A DNA stretch of 45,120 nt, taken from positions 4,634-49,753 of the forward strand of contig JANQYF010000041.1 in NCBI GenBank assembly GCA_030729045.1, read 5' to 3'. The translations under genes and the position numbers were made by a program. Of the stretch, positions 24,183-33,451 are shown in pieces. Below the pieces are notes generated by a model. It did not search any database. It was not told where the DNA came from and was given only the letters and a program-made list of their open reading frames with translations. The DNA is from Ilumatobacteraceae bacterium (GTDB taxonomy: Bacteria; Actinomycetota; Acidimicrobiia; Acidimicrobiales; Ilumatobacteraceae). Every line of letters begins with the position of its first letter. The stretch's first letter is position 1.

Positions 24183-25043
24183 ATGGATTTTCAAGACATT
24201 CTCCTCGACATCTCTGATGGCATTGCCACAATCACGTTGAACCGACCAGACAAGTTGAATGCGTTCACGGGGCGCATGATGTACGAAATCATTGCCGCAC
24301 TCGACATCACTGATGCTGACGACGATGTCAAAGTTGTCATCTTCACTGGGGCGGGCCGTGCGTTCTGTGCCGGCGCAGACCTGTCTTCAGGTGGAGACAC
24401 TTTCGCTAAGGGCGGCAGTGATGTGCAAACAAAGCAGGGAGTTCCTCGCGATGGTGGTGGACTTGTTTCATTGCGCATCTACGAAAGCTTGAAGCCTGTG
24501 ATTGGCGTAATCAATGGACCTGCTGTTGGAGTCGGCGTCACCATGACCCTGCCGATGGACTTCCGACTTGCAAGTGACACTGCCAAATTCGGTTTCGTCT
24601 TTGCAAAGCGCGGAATTGTGCCAGAAGCTTGCTCTTCATACTTCTTGCCACGCCTAGTTGGAATTTCTCAAGCAACAGAATGGGTATTTACTGGCCGAGT
24701 CTTCCCAGCGTCAGAAGCATTGGCAGGTGGCTTGGTGCGCAGTGTTCACGCACCAGATGACCTAATGGCTGCGGCCATTGCTATCGCTCGTGAAATTGCA
24801 GATAACACTGCGCCTGTATCTGTTGCTATGTCGCGAAAAATGTTGTGGCATATGTTGGGTGCTTCTCACCCAATGGAAGCGCATCGTGCGGATTCGCGTG
24901 GCATTCAACAGCGTGGTCGTAGTGCAGACTCTAAAGAAGGTGTTGTCAGCTTCCTTGAAAAGCGTGCAGCTGTGTACCCAGACAAGGTGAGCGGTGGGCT
25001 TCCAGATGTTTTCCCTGGTTGGGAAGAGCCAGAGTTTTTCTAA
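24183..25043 (+). CDS. Enoyl-CoA hydratase/isomerase family protein
   Basis: ITLNRPDKLNAFTGRMMYEI; GAGRAFCAGADLSSGG; INGPAVGVGVTMTLPMDFRLAS. Confidence 0.92.
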   Translation: MDFQDILLDISDGIATITLNRPDKLNAFTGRMMYEIIAALDITDADDDVKVVIFTGAGRAFCAGADLSSGGDTFAKGGSDVQTKQGVPRDGGGLVSLRIYESLKPVIGVINGPAVGVGVTMTLPMDFRLASDTAKFGFVFAKRGIVPEACSSYFLPRLVGISQATEWVFTGRVFPASEALAGGLVRSVHAPDDLMAAAIAIAREIADNTAPVSVAMSRKMLWHMLGASHPMEAHRADSRGIQQRGRSADSKEGVVSFLEKRAAVYPDKVSGGLPDVFPGWEEPEFF

Positions 25044-25046
25044 CTC

Positions 25047-25451
25047 ATGTCCGAAACGATGGATAGCAAGTCTCTCTATGAGATTGCAGGGCCCGACTTC
25101 TTTATCCACCTTGTAGATGCTTTTTACGACGGCATAGAAACTGATCAGGTGTTGTTGCCGCTGTATCCGGAAGGTAGTGACACAAAGGGAGCACGTGAAC
25201 GGCTCGCGTTATTCCTTATTCAGTACTGGGGTGGTCCTGATACGTACATGCAAGAACGGGGACATCCTCGGCTACGCATGAGACACAACCCGTTTGTGAT
25301 CGGTGCATTAGAACGTGACCATTGGTTAATGCATATGGCGTCAGCTATTGAGCAGACAATCCCAGAAGTGGCTGAGGCATATCGAGAGCATGTCACCACC
25401 GAACTTGCCAACTACATGGTTAATGCAGCTGAGGCAATGCGCAACGTCTAG
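25047..25451 (+). CDS. glbO: Group II truncated hemoglobin
   Basis: LYEIAGPDFFIHLVDAFYDGIETD; LYPEGSDTKGARERLALFLIQYWGGPDTYMQERGHPRLRMRHNPFVIG; RDHWLMHM. Confidence 0.88.
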   Translation: MSETMDSKSLYEIAGPDFFIHLVDAFYDGIETDQVLLPLYPEGSDTKGARERLALFLIQYWGGPDTYMQERGHPRLRMRHNPFVIGALERDHWLMHMASAIEQTIPEVAEAYREHVTTELANYMVNAAEAMRNV

Positions 25452-26270
25452 TTAGTCGAGATGTGAATCAGGGCCAAGGGCATGCATGGCGATTGCTGCT
25501 GCTGCCCCCACGTTGAGTGAATCAATGCCACCGTGCATTGGTATGCGAACAACATGAGTCGCCTCAGTGACAGTGGCTTGTTCAAGTCCGTCACGTTCGC
25601 TACCAAGTAGCAGTGCTGTCTTCTGTCCGAGCGAAACGGTGACAGACGAAAGCGACGTGGCTGATGCATCAGGTGTCATGGCGTACGACACGTAATTGTG
25701 TTGCTGCAATAGATTCCCAATGTTCTCACCGTGAACTAGTCGAACAAACGGGACCGAAAGCCCTGAACCCATTGACACGCGTAATGCTCGTCTTGCCAAC
25801 GGGTCCGCGCTTCCTGCCGACAACACAATTGCGTCCCATCCAAGTGCCACAGCACTGCGCACAATGGCTCCGAGGTTTGTGGGGTTATCGATCTCTTCTG
25901 CAACAACAACACGGGTCGCGCGAGACAGAACATCGTGGGCTGTTGCAAGGGCTGGCCGGCGAAATAGCCCCGTTGCGCGCAAGGGGACACCAAGTCCTGT
26001 TACATCGCCGCGTAGTTGTTCTGAACCAATGAACACCTGAACAGATTCATCAACTAAATCAGCTAGTCGCATGCCAGTTGGTTCGTCACACAACAGCGCA
26101 ATGGCTTCGTAGCGCAATTCAAGTGCTCGATCCACCACCAAGTCACCTTCAGCGACAAACATGCCAGCACCTACTGCATCAAGCCGGTCAAGCCTGCTTG
26201 CCAATTGTCTGTCACGCCAGCGAAATGGGTCTAGCCGTGGGTCAGACCCGTCAGTGACGTGAATAATCAT
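25452..26270 (-). CDS. TrmH/SpoU family RNA 2'-O-methyltransferase
   Basis: EEIDNPTNLGAIVRSAVALGWDAIVLS; LLLGSERDGLEQATV; VRIPMHGGIDSLNVGAAAAIAMHAL. Confidence 0.93.
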   Translation of the reverse strand: MIIHVTDGSDPRLDPFRWRDRQLASRLDRLDAVGAGMFVAEGDLVVDRALELRYEAIALLCDEPTGMRLADLVDESVQVFIGSEQLRGDVTGLGVPLRATGLFRRPALATAHDVLSRATRVVVAEEIDNPTNLGAIVRSAVALGWDAIVLSAGSADPLARRALRVSMGSGLSVPFVRLVHGENIGNLLQQHNYVSYAMTPDASATSLSSVTVSLGQKTALLLGSERDGLEQATVTEATHVVRIPMHGGIDSLNVGAAAAIAMHALGPDSHLD

Positions 26271-26283
26271 TTAGCGAAGTGAA

Positions 26284-27186
26284 TTAGTAGTACCACGGGA
26301 AAGGTGACCAGTCAGGTGCGCGCTTTTCCAAGAAAGATTCACGACCTTCGTCAGCTTCGTCTGTGCCGTATGCAAGGCGAGTTGCTTCACCAGCAAAGAT
26401 TTGCTGACCAACGAGACCGTCGTCAACAAGGTTGAATGCAAACTTCAACATGCGTTGCGCAGTTGGGCTCTTGCCATTGATTTCTTTTGCCCATTCAAGT
26501 GCAACTTTTTCAAGGTCTGCGTGCGGCACTACTTCGTTCACAGCTCCCATGGCCTTCATGTCGTCTGCTGAGTATTCACGGCCAAGGAAGAAGATCTCGC
26601 GAGCAAACTTCTGGCCAACCATCTTTGCAAGGTAGGCAGAGCCGTAACCGCCATCAAATGAGGCTACGTCTGCGTCTGTTTGCTTGAAGCGCGCATGTTC
26701 ACGGCTTGCAAGCGTGAGGTCTGACACCACATGCAAACTGTGTCCGCCACCGGCTGCCCAACCAGGAACAACACAGATCACAACTTTTGGCATGAACCGA
26801 ATAAGGCGTTGTACTTCCAAAATATGCAAGCGACCAGAACGCCCACGATCAACGGTGTCTTGTGTGTCGCCATCTGCATACTTGTAGCCATCTTTGCCAC
26901 GAATGCGTTGGTCGCCTCCGCTACAAAATGCCCAGCCACCATCTTTCGGTGACGGACCATTGCCTGTCAGCAATACACAGCCAACATCAGTTGTCATGCG
27001 GGCATGGTCAAGGGCTGTGTACAGCTCGTCAACTGTGTGTGGGCGAAACGCGTTACGCACTTCAGGGCGGTTGAAAGCAACTCGCACGGTGCCTTGGTCT
27101 ACTGCACGGTGATACGTGATGTCTGTGAAAGAAAAGCCAGGCACTTCGCGCCATGCGGACGGGTCGAAAATAGGTGAGATAGTCAC
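26284..27186 (-). CDS. menB: 1,4-dihydroxy-2-naphthoyl-CoA synthase
   Basis: FTDITYHRA..GTVRVAFNRPEVRNAFRPHTVDEL; FCSGGDQRIRGKDGY; PGWAAGGGHSLHVVSDLTLAS; ends PDWSPFPWYY. GTG at 27186 is more likely than 27234, which would overlap the divergent gene. Confidence 0.95.
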   Translation of the reverse strand: MTISPIFDPSAWREVPGFSFTDITYHRAVDQGTVRVAFNRPEVRNAFRPHTVDELYTALDHARMTTDVGCVLLTGNGPSPKDGGWAFCSGGDQRIRGKDGYKYADGDTQDTVDRGRSGRLHILEVQRLIRFMPKVVICVVPGWAAGGGHSLHVVSDLTLASREHARFKQTDADVASFDGGYGSAYLAKMVGQKFAREIFFLGREYSADDMKAMGAVNEVVPHADLEKVALEWAKEINGKSPTAQRMLKFAFNLVDDGLVGQQIFAGEATRLAYGTDEADEGRESFLEKRAPDWSPFPWYY

Positions 27187-27227
27187 ATCCTCATTGTTCC
27201 ACGCCAACGCCCGTATCGTAGAAACCC

Positions 27228-27749
27228 ATGACAACTCTTATTGCTTTCTCAGGTTCACTACGGGCCGATTCTTTTAATACACGCATTCTGAAGGCCCTTC
27301 CAGCCCTTGCGCCAGAAGGCACCAATATCGCGTTGTTTGATATCGCTGAATTGCCGATGTACAACCAAGATCTCGACGCCGACACTGTGCCGCCAATAGT
27401 TGAGGCCTTGCGTGCAGCCATTGCTGAGGCGGACGGAGTCATTATTGCTGGCCCCGAATACAGCGGTTCGTACTCAGGCGCAACGAAGAACCTCATCGAC
27501 TGGGCATCACGTCCGTTTATGAAGGGTCCAATCATTGGCAAGCGTTCCATGGTGATTGGCGCAACACCCGGACCTGGTGGTGGTGCTCGTGTTGTGGAAG
27601 CAACAAGTGCGTTGCTAACCGCATTGGGCGGCACAGTTGTCGGTAGAGCAAATGCTGCAGCGATTCACGAAAAGATTTCAGCTGATGCACACGTGATTAC
27701 AGACGAAGAGTTTGCACAACAACTGCGCGATGGTCTCGCTGCGTTCTAG
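27228..27749 (+). CDS. NADPH-dependent FMN reductase
   Basis: LIAFSGSLRADSFNTRILKAL; ADGVIIAGPEYSGSYSGATKNLIDWASRPF. Confidence 0.92.
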   Translation: MTTLIAFSGSLRADSFNTRILKALPALAPEGTNIALFDIAELPMYNQDLDADTVPPIVEALRAAIAEADGVIIAGPEYSGSYSGATKNLIDWASRPFMKGPIIGKRSMVIGATPGPGGGARVVEATSALLTALGGTVVGRANAAAIHEKISADAHVITDEEFAQQLRDGLAAF

Positions 27750-29579
27750 TTACCAGGTGTCAACCATTGGGCGTTTCTTGCCCGTGCGCTGACGCCATGA
27801 TGTGCCTCTGCCGATAATCGACAAGATGCGTGCACGAGTCTCGGCTGGGTCAATGACATCGTCGATCTCCACGTGGCTTGCCATGTTCAGTGCGTTGCCC
27901 CGTTCGTAAGCACTTGCTATCAACTTTGCTTCCAGTGCGGCACGCTCTGCATCGTCAGTAATTGCTTCAAGTTCTTTGCGGTACCCAAGACGTACTGCAC
28001 CTTCAAGTCCCATTCCGCCAAACTCGCCAGTTGGCCATGAAACGGTCATGGTGTTTGCATGGAAGCTGCCACCAGCCATTGCTTGCGCACCGAGGCCGTA
28101 GCCCTTACGCAACACAATGGTGATCCATGGCACCGTGATGCTGGCAGCAGTAACGAACATGCGCCCAAAGTGGCGCACTTGTGCAGTCTGTTCTGCATCT
28201 GGCCCCACCATGAAACCTGGGGTGTCGCACAAGCTGATAATCGGAATGTCATATGCGTCGCAGAGTTGAATGAATCGTGATGCCTTATCTGAGGAATCGG
28301 AATCAATTGCGCCGCCAAGGTGTGCTGGGTTGTTGGCGATGACACCAATCACGCGACCTTCAACGCGCATGAACATAGTCAGAATGCCAATGCCGAAAGT
28401 TGGCCGCAATTCAAGAGCAGTTCCGATATCGGCCAAGGCATCAATAACCGTGCGCACGTCGTACACGCGTGTGCGCTGTTCGGGTATCAACCCGCGCATC
28501 ACATCGTCAGGGTGCCTAGTCCATGTAGACAATGGGCCTTGAAAGTACGACAAGTACTGCTTGGCTGCTGCCACTGCTTCCTCTTCGTTTGCAACGCGAA
28601 TATCTACAACACCATTAGCTGTTTGCACATTGATGTCGCCAATGTCAGTTGGCTTGACTGATCCGAGTCCGCCGCCTTCGATCATGGCAGGGCCGGCCAT
28701 GCCGATGTTTGAGTTCTCTGTAGCGATAATCACGTCGCAGCAACCGAGCAGTGCGGCGTTACCTGCAAAGCAATAGCCCGATGTAATACCCACTATGGGT
28801 ACAAGGCCTGACAATTGAGCAAAGTACGCAAACGCCAAGCAGTCGAGGCCCGCAACACCGGGGGAGTCTGTATCGCCAGGGCGCCCGCCACCTCCTTCTG
28901 CAAACAAAATGAATGGCAAACGAAGTTGTTCAGCTACTGCGAACAACCGGTCTTTCTTCTTGTGATTCAACGAGCCCTGTGTGCCGGCTAGAACCGTGTA
29001 GTCATACGACGCCACAGCAACTCGCGATGCATCTTCATCGAACAGTGAGCCGTTTACGGTAGCGAGACCGCCGACAAGGCCATCGCCAGGTGTGTTGCGA
29101 ATCAGGTCGTCAAGAGTTCTGCGTTGACGTTGTGCAGCTACGGCAAATGATCCGTACTCAACAAATGAACCATCATCAACGAGGTCTGCAATATTGGCGC
29201 GTGCAGTGCGTTGCCCTTTTGCAGCGCGGCGTGCCACTGCTTCTGGGCGAGCATCATCTGTAGTGAGGTGTCGACGATCGCGGTATCGAGCGAGGTCGGC
29301 ACGCTCACCAGTTGCGGCTGCATCGGAAGTTTCAGTGGCAGTGACGTCTGCAATTGCGCCCGGCGTTATATGAACCAGCACTTGACCAGCGGAAATGGTG
29401 TCACCTTCAGCAACTAACACTGCTGCGATTGTTCCCTCAACGCCTGCCTCAACAGGGTGTTCCATCTTCATTGATTCCAGAATCAGAATCTCACGATTGG
29501 CACGCACTGTGTCGCCCGGCTTCACAGTGATCTTGAATACTGTGCCAAGAATTGGTGACGAAACGTTGTGGGTAGCCAT
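27750..29579 (-). CDS. Biotin-carrier domain fused to acyl-CoA carboxylase carboxyltransferase
   Basis: N-terminal biotinyl domain with ILILESMKMEHPVEAG; PCCB/AccD-type carboxyltransferase follows (GFMVGPDAEQTAQVRHFGRMF; LGAQAMAGGSF). Confidence 0.9.
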   Translation of the reverse strand: MATHNVSSPILGTVFKITVKPGDTVRANREILILESMKMEHPVEAGVEGTIAAVLVAEGDTISAGQVLVHITPGAIADVTATETSDAAATGERADLARYRDRRHLTTDDARPEAVARRAAKGQRTARANIADLVDDGSFVEYGSFAVAAQRQRRTLDDLIRNTPGDGLVGGLATVNGSLFDEDASRVAVASYDYTVLAGTQGSLNHKKKDRLFAVAEQLRLPFILFAEGGGGRPGDTDSPGVAGLDCLAFAYFAQLSGLVPIVGITSGYCFAGNAALLGCCDVIIATENSNIGMAGPAMIEGGGLGSVKPTDIGDINVQTANGVVDIRVANEEEAVAAAKQYLSYFQGPLSTWTRHPDDVMRGLIPEQRTRVYDVRTVIDALADIGTALELRPTFGIGILTMFMRVEGRVIGVIANNPAHLGGAIDSDSSDKASRFIQLCDAYDIPIISLCDTPGFMVGPDAEQTAQVRHFGRMFVTAASITVPWITIVLRKGYGLGAQAMAGGSFHANTMTVSWPTGEFGGMGLEGAVRLGYRKELEAITDDAERAALEAKLIASAYERGNALNMASHVEIDDVIDPAETRARILSIIGRGTSWRQRTGKKRPMVDTW

Positions 29580-29688
29580 GGCTCATTGTCTCACACAGCC
29601 ACTTGTCACATCATGTTGAGGGTTCACCTAAAAGTCATATAGCGCAAACCTAAACACCGCCGTTTTGTAATTTCGGCATAACAACATT

Positions 29689-30183
29689 GTGCTCGTGAGG
29701 ATCCACCCCCTGATCAGCACAGTTGTTGGCGAGCGCGCCCTGAGGCCGATTTCGGCCATCTCAGTCATCTCTGCAGTTGGGACGGTTCTCAGTCCAGCTT
29801 TGTTCCAAATGCCCTTGGTGCTGTCGATGCTCAGTCCGCGACTTCCATTTCTCCTGCTTGCAGCTGGTGGAACAAACCCCGTCTTGTTTGTAACTCTCAT
29901 CGGTCTTCGTTTATCGATCACTGATTGGCACTGGTTTGATCTTGGGCGAAGGCGTGGTCGCCAGTTGGCGATGAAGTCTCGGATTTCACGAAAGATATTG
30001 ATGTGGAATCCTCGTGCGCAGAAAGTTGGAGTTGTTGCTCTTCTAGCAATCCGACCTATTTCGCGTCATTTGTTGTTGTCGGGAATGGTGGGACTCAAGT
30101 TACGAACTGTCGCATTCATTGACGTCATCAGCACCGTTGTGTTCTTGGTCGCCATCATCATGACCGTGAAGGGTCTTCGCTAG
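29689..30183 (+). CDS. Small membrane protein, possibly DedA/VTT-like
   Basis: 164 aa with several hydrophobic segments (LPFLLLAAGGTNPVLFVTLIGLRL; VGVVALLAIRPISRHLLLSGMVGL). GTG start inferred. Confidence 0.5.
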   Translation: MLVRIHPLISTVVGERALRPISAISVISAVGTVLSPALFQMPLVLSMLSPRLPFLLLAAGGTNPVLFVTLIGLRLSITDWHWFDLGRRRGRQLAMKSRISRKILMWNPRAQKVGVVALLAIRPISRHLLLSGMVGLKLRTVAFIDVISTVVFLVAIIMTVKGLR

Positions 30184-30196
30184 TAGATTTCCTCGA

Positions 30197-31087
30197 GTGC
30201 TTGCTCTTGTAATTGGTGCTTTTCTACTTGGGTGGCTTGTAAGAACTATTCGACCAGTTCCCGTAGTAGTCACGGCGTGGGCTGACAAGTATGTGTTGCA
30301 AGTGGCTCTGCCGGCTGTAATCATCGCAAAAATCAGCAAGGTCACTTTTGATGCAGACGTTGTTCTGCCAATTGTTGTGGCGTGGGCAGTAATGCTTGTT
30401 TCAATTGCCGCAGTTCTTGTCGCTTCTCGAGTTTTGAACTGGAGTCGATCTATCACGGGAGCATTGCTGCTTGTCGGTGTGCTTGGTAACACAAGTTTTC
30501 TGGGACTGGGAATGGTGGAGAGTCTGTTGGGTGCAGATCATCTCGCATCTGCAATTGCGTATGACCAGGTGGGCACTTTTGTTGGCCTTGCATTGTGGGG
30601 TTCGTTTGTCGCAAGTACCTACGGAGCTGGCGAAGGCGGCTGGAAATCAATTTTGAATCGGCTGGTGCGCTTTGGACCGTTCTTGGCACTGCTTGCAAGT
30701 CTCGTGTTTCGAGCCATCGATCTTCCTGAGGATGTGTACCCCGTTCTCAATGCCATTGGGAAAACAGTTGCCCCCGTGGCAATGTGCGCATTGGGTTTGC
30801 GTTTCACATTGAGTGTCAGTCGTTCAGTTCAGGTGCCTGCACTGTTTGGTCTCATAACAAAGATGGCGGTGTTACCTGGGCTTGTCTATGTGGTGGCTGT
30901 AGTGGTTGGGTCACCACATGACCTTGCATGGTCAACGTCTATCTTGCAGGCTGCTGCGCCTCCCATGGTCACTGCTGGTGTTGTGGCGGTTGGTGCAGGC
31001 CTGTCGGCAGAATTGGTTGCCTTTATGGTCGGAGTCGGCACGCTCGTTTCGTTTGTGTCGCTGCCACTGCTCTCAATTGTTTTGTAG
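30197..31087 (+). CDS. AEC family transporter (auxin efflux carrier-like)
   Basis: About 10 TM segments; LLLVGVLGNTSFLGLGMVESLLG; LQAAAPPMVTAGVVA. Confidence 0.85.
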   Translation: MLALVIGAFLLGWLVRTIRPVPVVVTAWADKYVLQVALPAVIIAKISKVTFDADVVLPIVVAWAVMLVSIAAVLVASRVLNWSRSITGALLLVGVLGNTSFLGLGMVESLLGADHLASAIAYDQVGTFVGLALWGSFVASTYGAGEGGWKSILNRLVRFGPFLALLASLVFRAIDLPEDVYPVLNAIGKTVAPVAMCALGLRFTLSVSRSVQVPALFGLITKMAVLPGLVYVVAVVVGSPHDLAWSTSILQAAAPPMVTAGVVAVGAGLSAELVAFMVGVGTLVSFVSLPLLSIVL

Positions 31088-31133
31088 CTCTTCGGTGGCG
31101 ACTACTCGCCAGTAATGGGATAGAACTCATTGC

Positions 31134-32579
31134 ATGATTTCGTTTATTCAACGTTTGGAAGATCTCACCGCTGAAGACCCGCTCGCGCCGGCCATTACTT
31201 GTGCAGGGGATTCGATGTCGCGGGTTGAATTGTTGAAGGCCGGGTACAACCTCGCTGTGTACTTGCATGAACGAGGAGTTCGTGAAGATGACATGGTCAC
31301 CGTCGCTGTTCCGAACAGCATTGATTTCTTTATCGCTTACATCGCTGCATGGCGTTTAGGTGCAACGCCACAACCCATCTCATCGCGACTTCCACAACGT
31401 GAACTGGACGCAATCATTGATCTGGCTAACTCATCAGCGGTTATCGGAGTTGAAGAAGGCTCAGTCACTGGCCGAGTGTGCGTACCGACTGGTTTCCGTG
31501 CACCAGATGCAGACGCATCTCATCTTCCGTATCTCGTGTCGAAGGCATGGAAGGCTCCAACATCTGGAGGAAGTACTGGTCGTCCGAAACTCATTGTCTC
31601 TGGAGACCCAGCAGCGCTTGACCCAGATGCACCATTGCCGCTGTTGATGCAAAAGGGTGGCTGCTTGGTAATGCCAGGGCCGCTGTATCACAATGGTCCA
31701 GCAGTATGGAGCTGCCAAGCATGGCTGAACGGTTTGCACGTTGTGTTGCTGCCGCGCTTCGACGCAACAGGAACATTGGAAGCAATTCAAAAGTTCAAAG
31801 GCACTGTGTTGTACATGGTGCCAACCATGATGAAGCGCATCACACGATTGCCAGAAGAACATCGGCTCTCGTACGACCTTTCTAGTTTGCAAGTGGTGTG
31901 GCATCTTGCTGAACCATGTCCTGAATGGTTAAAGCAAGAGTGGATTGATTGGTTGGGTGCAGAAAGAATTTTCGAGCTGTATGCAGGCACCGAAGCACAA
32001 ACCGCAACCGTGATCACAGGCCACGAATGGTTGGCTCATCGCGGGTCAGTAGGGAAAACGGTTCCTGGCACAGTGAAGATCACAAATGAAGACGGAGCAG
32101 AACTGCCAGTAGGCGAGATGGGCGAAGTGTGGATGCGTAGTTTGCGCGAAACGCCCACATACAGATATGTCGGTGCTACTGCCCGCACATTAGAAGGCGG
32201 ATGGGAATCACTGGGCGACATGGGGTATCTCGATGCTGAGGGCTACCTGTACTTGGGTGACCGCGCAGCAGACATGATTTTGTCCGGCGGTGCAAACATT
32301 TACCCAGCAGAAATTGAATCAGCGATTCAAGAGCATCCAGCCATCAAGTCGTGCGCTGTTATCGGGTTCCCCGATGAAGACAAGGGCAATGTGATCCACG
32401 CAATTGTGGAAGCAGACCCCTCTGAAATCAGCGAAGCAGATTTGAAGACGTTCCTTGGCGAGCGGTTAGTCATATACAAAGTGCCGCGCACTTTCGAATA
32501 CGTGGATTTCGCTCTACGAGACGATGCCGGCAAGGTGCGAAGGTCAGCTCTGCGCGCTGAACGCCTACCTAATCAGTAA
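31134..32579 (+). CDS. AMP-dependent acyl-CoA synthetase/ligase
   Basis: TSGGSTGRPKLIVSG; ELYAGTEAQ; LYLGDRAADMILSGGANIYPAEIE; GKVRRSAL. Confidence 0.92.
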   Translation: MISFIQRLEDLTAEDPLAPAITCAGDSMSRVELLKAGYNLAVYLHERGVREDDMVTVAVPNSIDFFIAYIAAWRLGATPQPISSRLPQRELDAIIDLANSSAVIGVEEGSVTGRVCVPTGFRAPDADASHLPYLVSKAWKAPTSGGSTGRPKLIVSGDPAALDPDAPLPLLMQKGGCLVMPGPLYHNGPAVWSCQAWLNGLHVVLLPRFDATGTLEAIQKFKGTVLYMVPTMMKRITRLPEEHRLSYDLSSLQVVWHLAEPCPEWLKQEWIDWLGAERIFELYAGTEAQTATVITGHEWLAHRGSVGKTVPGTVKITNEDGAELPVGEMGEVWMRSLRETPTYRYVGATARTLEGGWESLGDMGYLDAEGYLYLGDRAADMILSGGANIYPAEIESAIQEHPAIKSCAVIGFPDEDKGNVIHAIVEADPSEISEADLKTFLGERLVIYKVPRTFEYVDFALRDDAGKVRRSALRAERLPNQ

Positions 32580-33411
32580 TTACTGCTGCGGTAAGCCGTA
32601 ATGCGTTGCCGCCCAAGACTTTTTCAAGCACGTCATTAGGCACGTTCATGTTTGTGAGCCAAGCAATGCAGGCGGTAACGCTCAGCGTGGTGTTAGGGCA
32701 ATCAGATCCGAACAAGATGCGGTCAGGGTGGCGTGTGATGTGTTCTGCAGTGATCGTTGGGTGTTCCGTTACCACTGGTGTTAAGTCTGCATGCAGCGAC
32801 GGATGCAAGTCCATCAGGGCTATTGCTTCGGGTGCTGCATGGTGTCCGCAGTGGGCAAGTATCAATGGCATGCCTGGAAACTGATCAGCAACTTCGCCGA
32901 TAGCGGGAAGTTCTTCAGCATCAGTGCGGCCATTGACGTTGTGGCCAAGGTGCACCACAGCAGGAAGGCGGCGTTCAGATGCAAACGCAAAGACTGGTTG
33001 CAGTCGAGCGTCGTCAATTGCAAAGTTGCCAACCGAGCAATGCAGTTTCAGTACACGTAGTCCGAGCGCATCAACCGCGTGCCGAACAATGTCAACAGGG
33101 TTCTCATCATCGGGGTGAATGGTAAGGCCGCCGATTACGCGTACTGGCGACTGTGCAAACTGTGCAACGGTTTCGGCCGATGCAGCATTAAGCCCTTCAG
33201 CAACGCCAGCTTTATGTGCGTATGGCAATGTCCAAATGGCATCAACGCCTTCGCTCGCCAGTGTCTCGATGACAACCGGATGATCATTCGGGTATGCGAG
33301 CGTGAAGGTGGAGCTCACCCCAGCATCAAAGAATGCCCGTACCTTCTGTCCGAGGCGACCCGGTAGGAGATGCACATGTGAATCCACCACTGTCATGCCG
33401 TTTATTGCCAT
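32569..33411 (-). CDS. Amidohydrolase family protein
   Basis: VVDSHVHLLPGRLG; PAVVHLGHN; PLILAHCGHHA; RILFGSDCPNTTL. ATG at 33411. Confidence 0.85.
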   Translation of the reverse strand: MAINGMTVVDSHVHLLPGRLGQKVRAFFDAGVSSTFTLAYPNDHPVVIETLASEGVDAIWTLPYAHKAGVAEGLNAASAETVAQFAQSPVRVIGGLTIHPDDENPVDIVRHAVDALGLRVLKLHCSVGNFAIDDARLQPVFAFASERRLPAVVHLGHNVNGRTDAEELPAIGEVADQFPGMPLILAHCGHHAAPEAIALMDLHPSLHADLTPVVTEHPTITAEHITRHPDRILFGSDCPNTTLSVTACIAWLTNMNVPNDVLEKVLGGNALRLTAAVITD

Positions 33412-33451
33412 GCGGTCACAGTAGTCACTTCCTGCCGTGCGACAATGTGTC

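Noticed and set aside
29580-29688. DtxR/IdeR-like box upstream of the small membrane protein (TTCACCTAAAAG...AAACCTAAAC)
   Set aside because: Only fragments resemble the consensus and there is no convincing palindrome.
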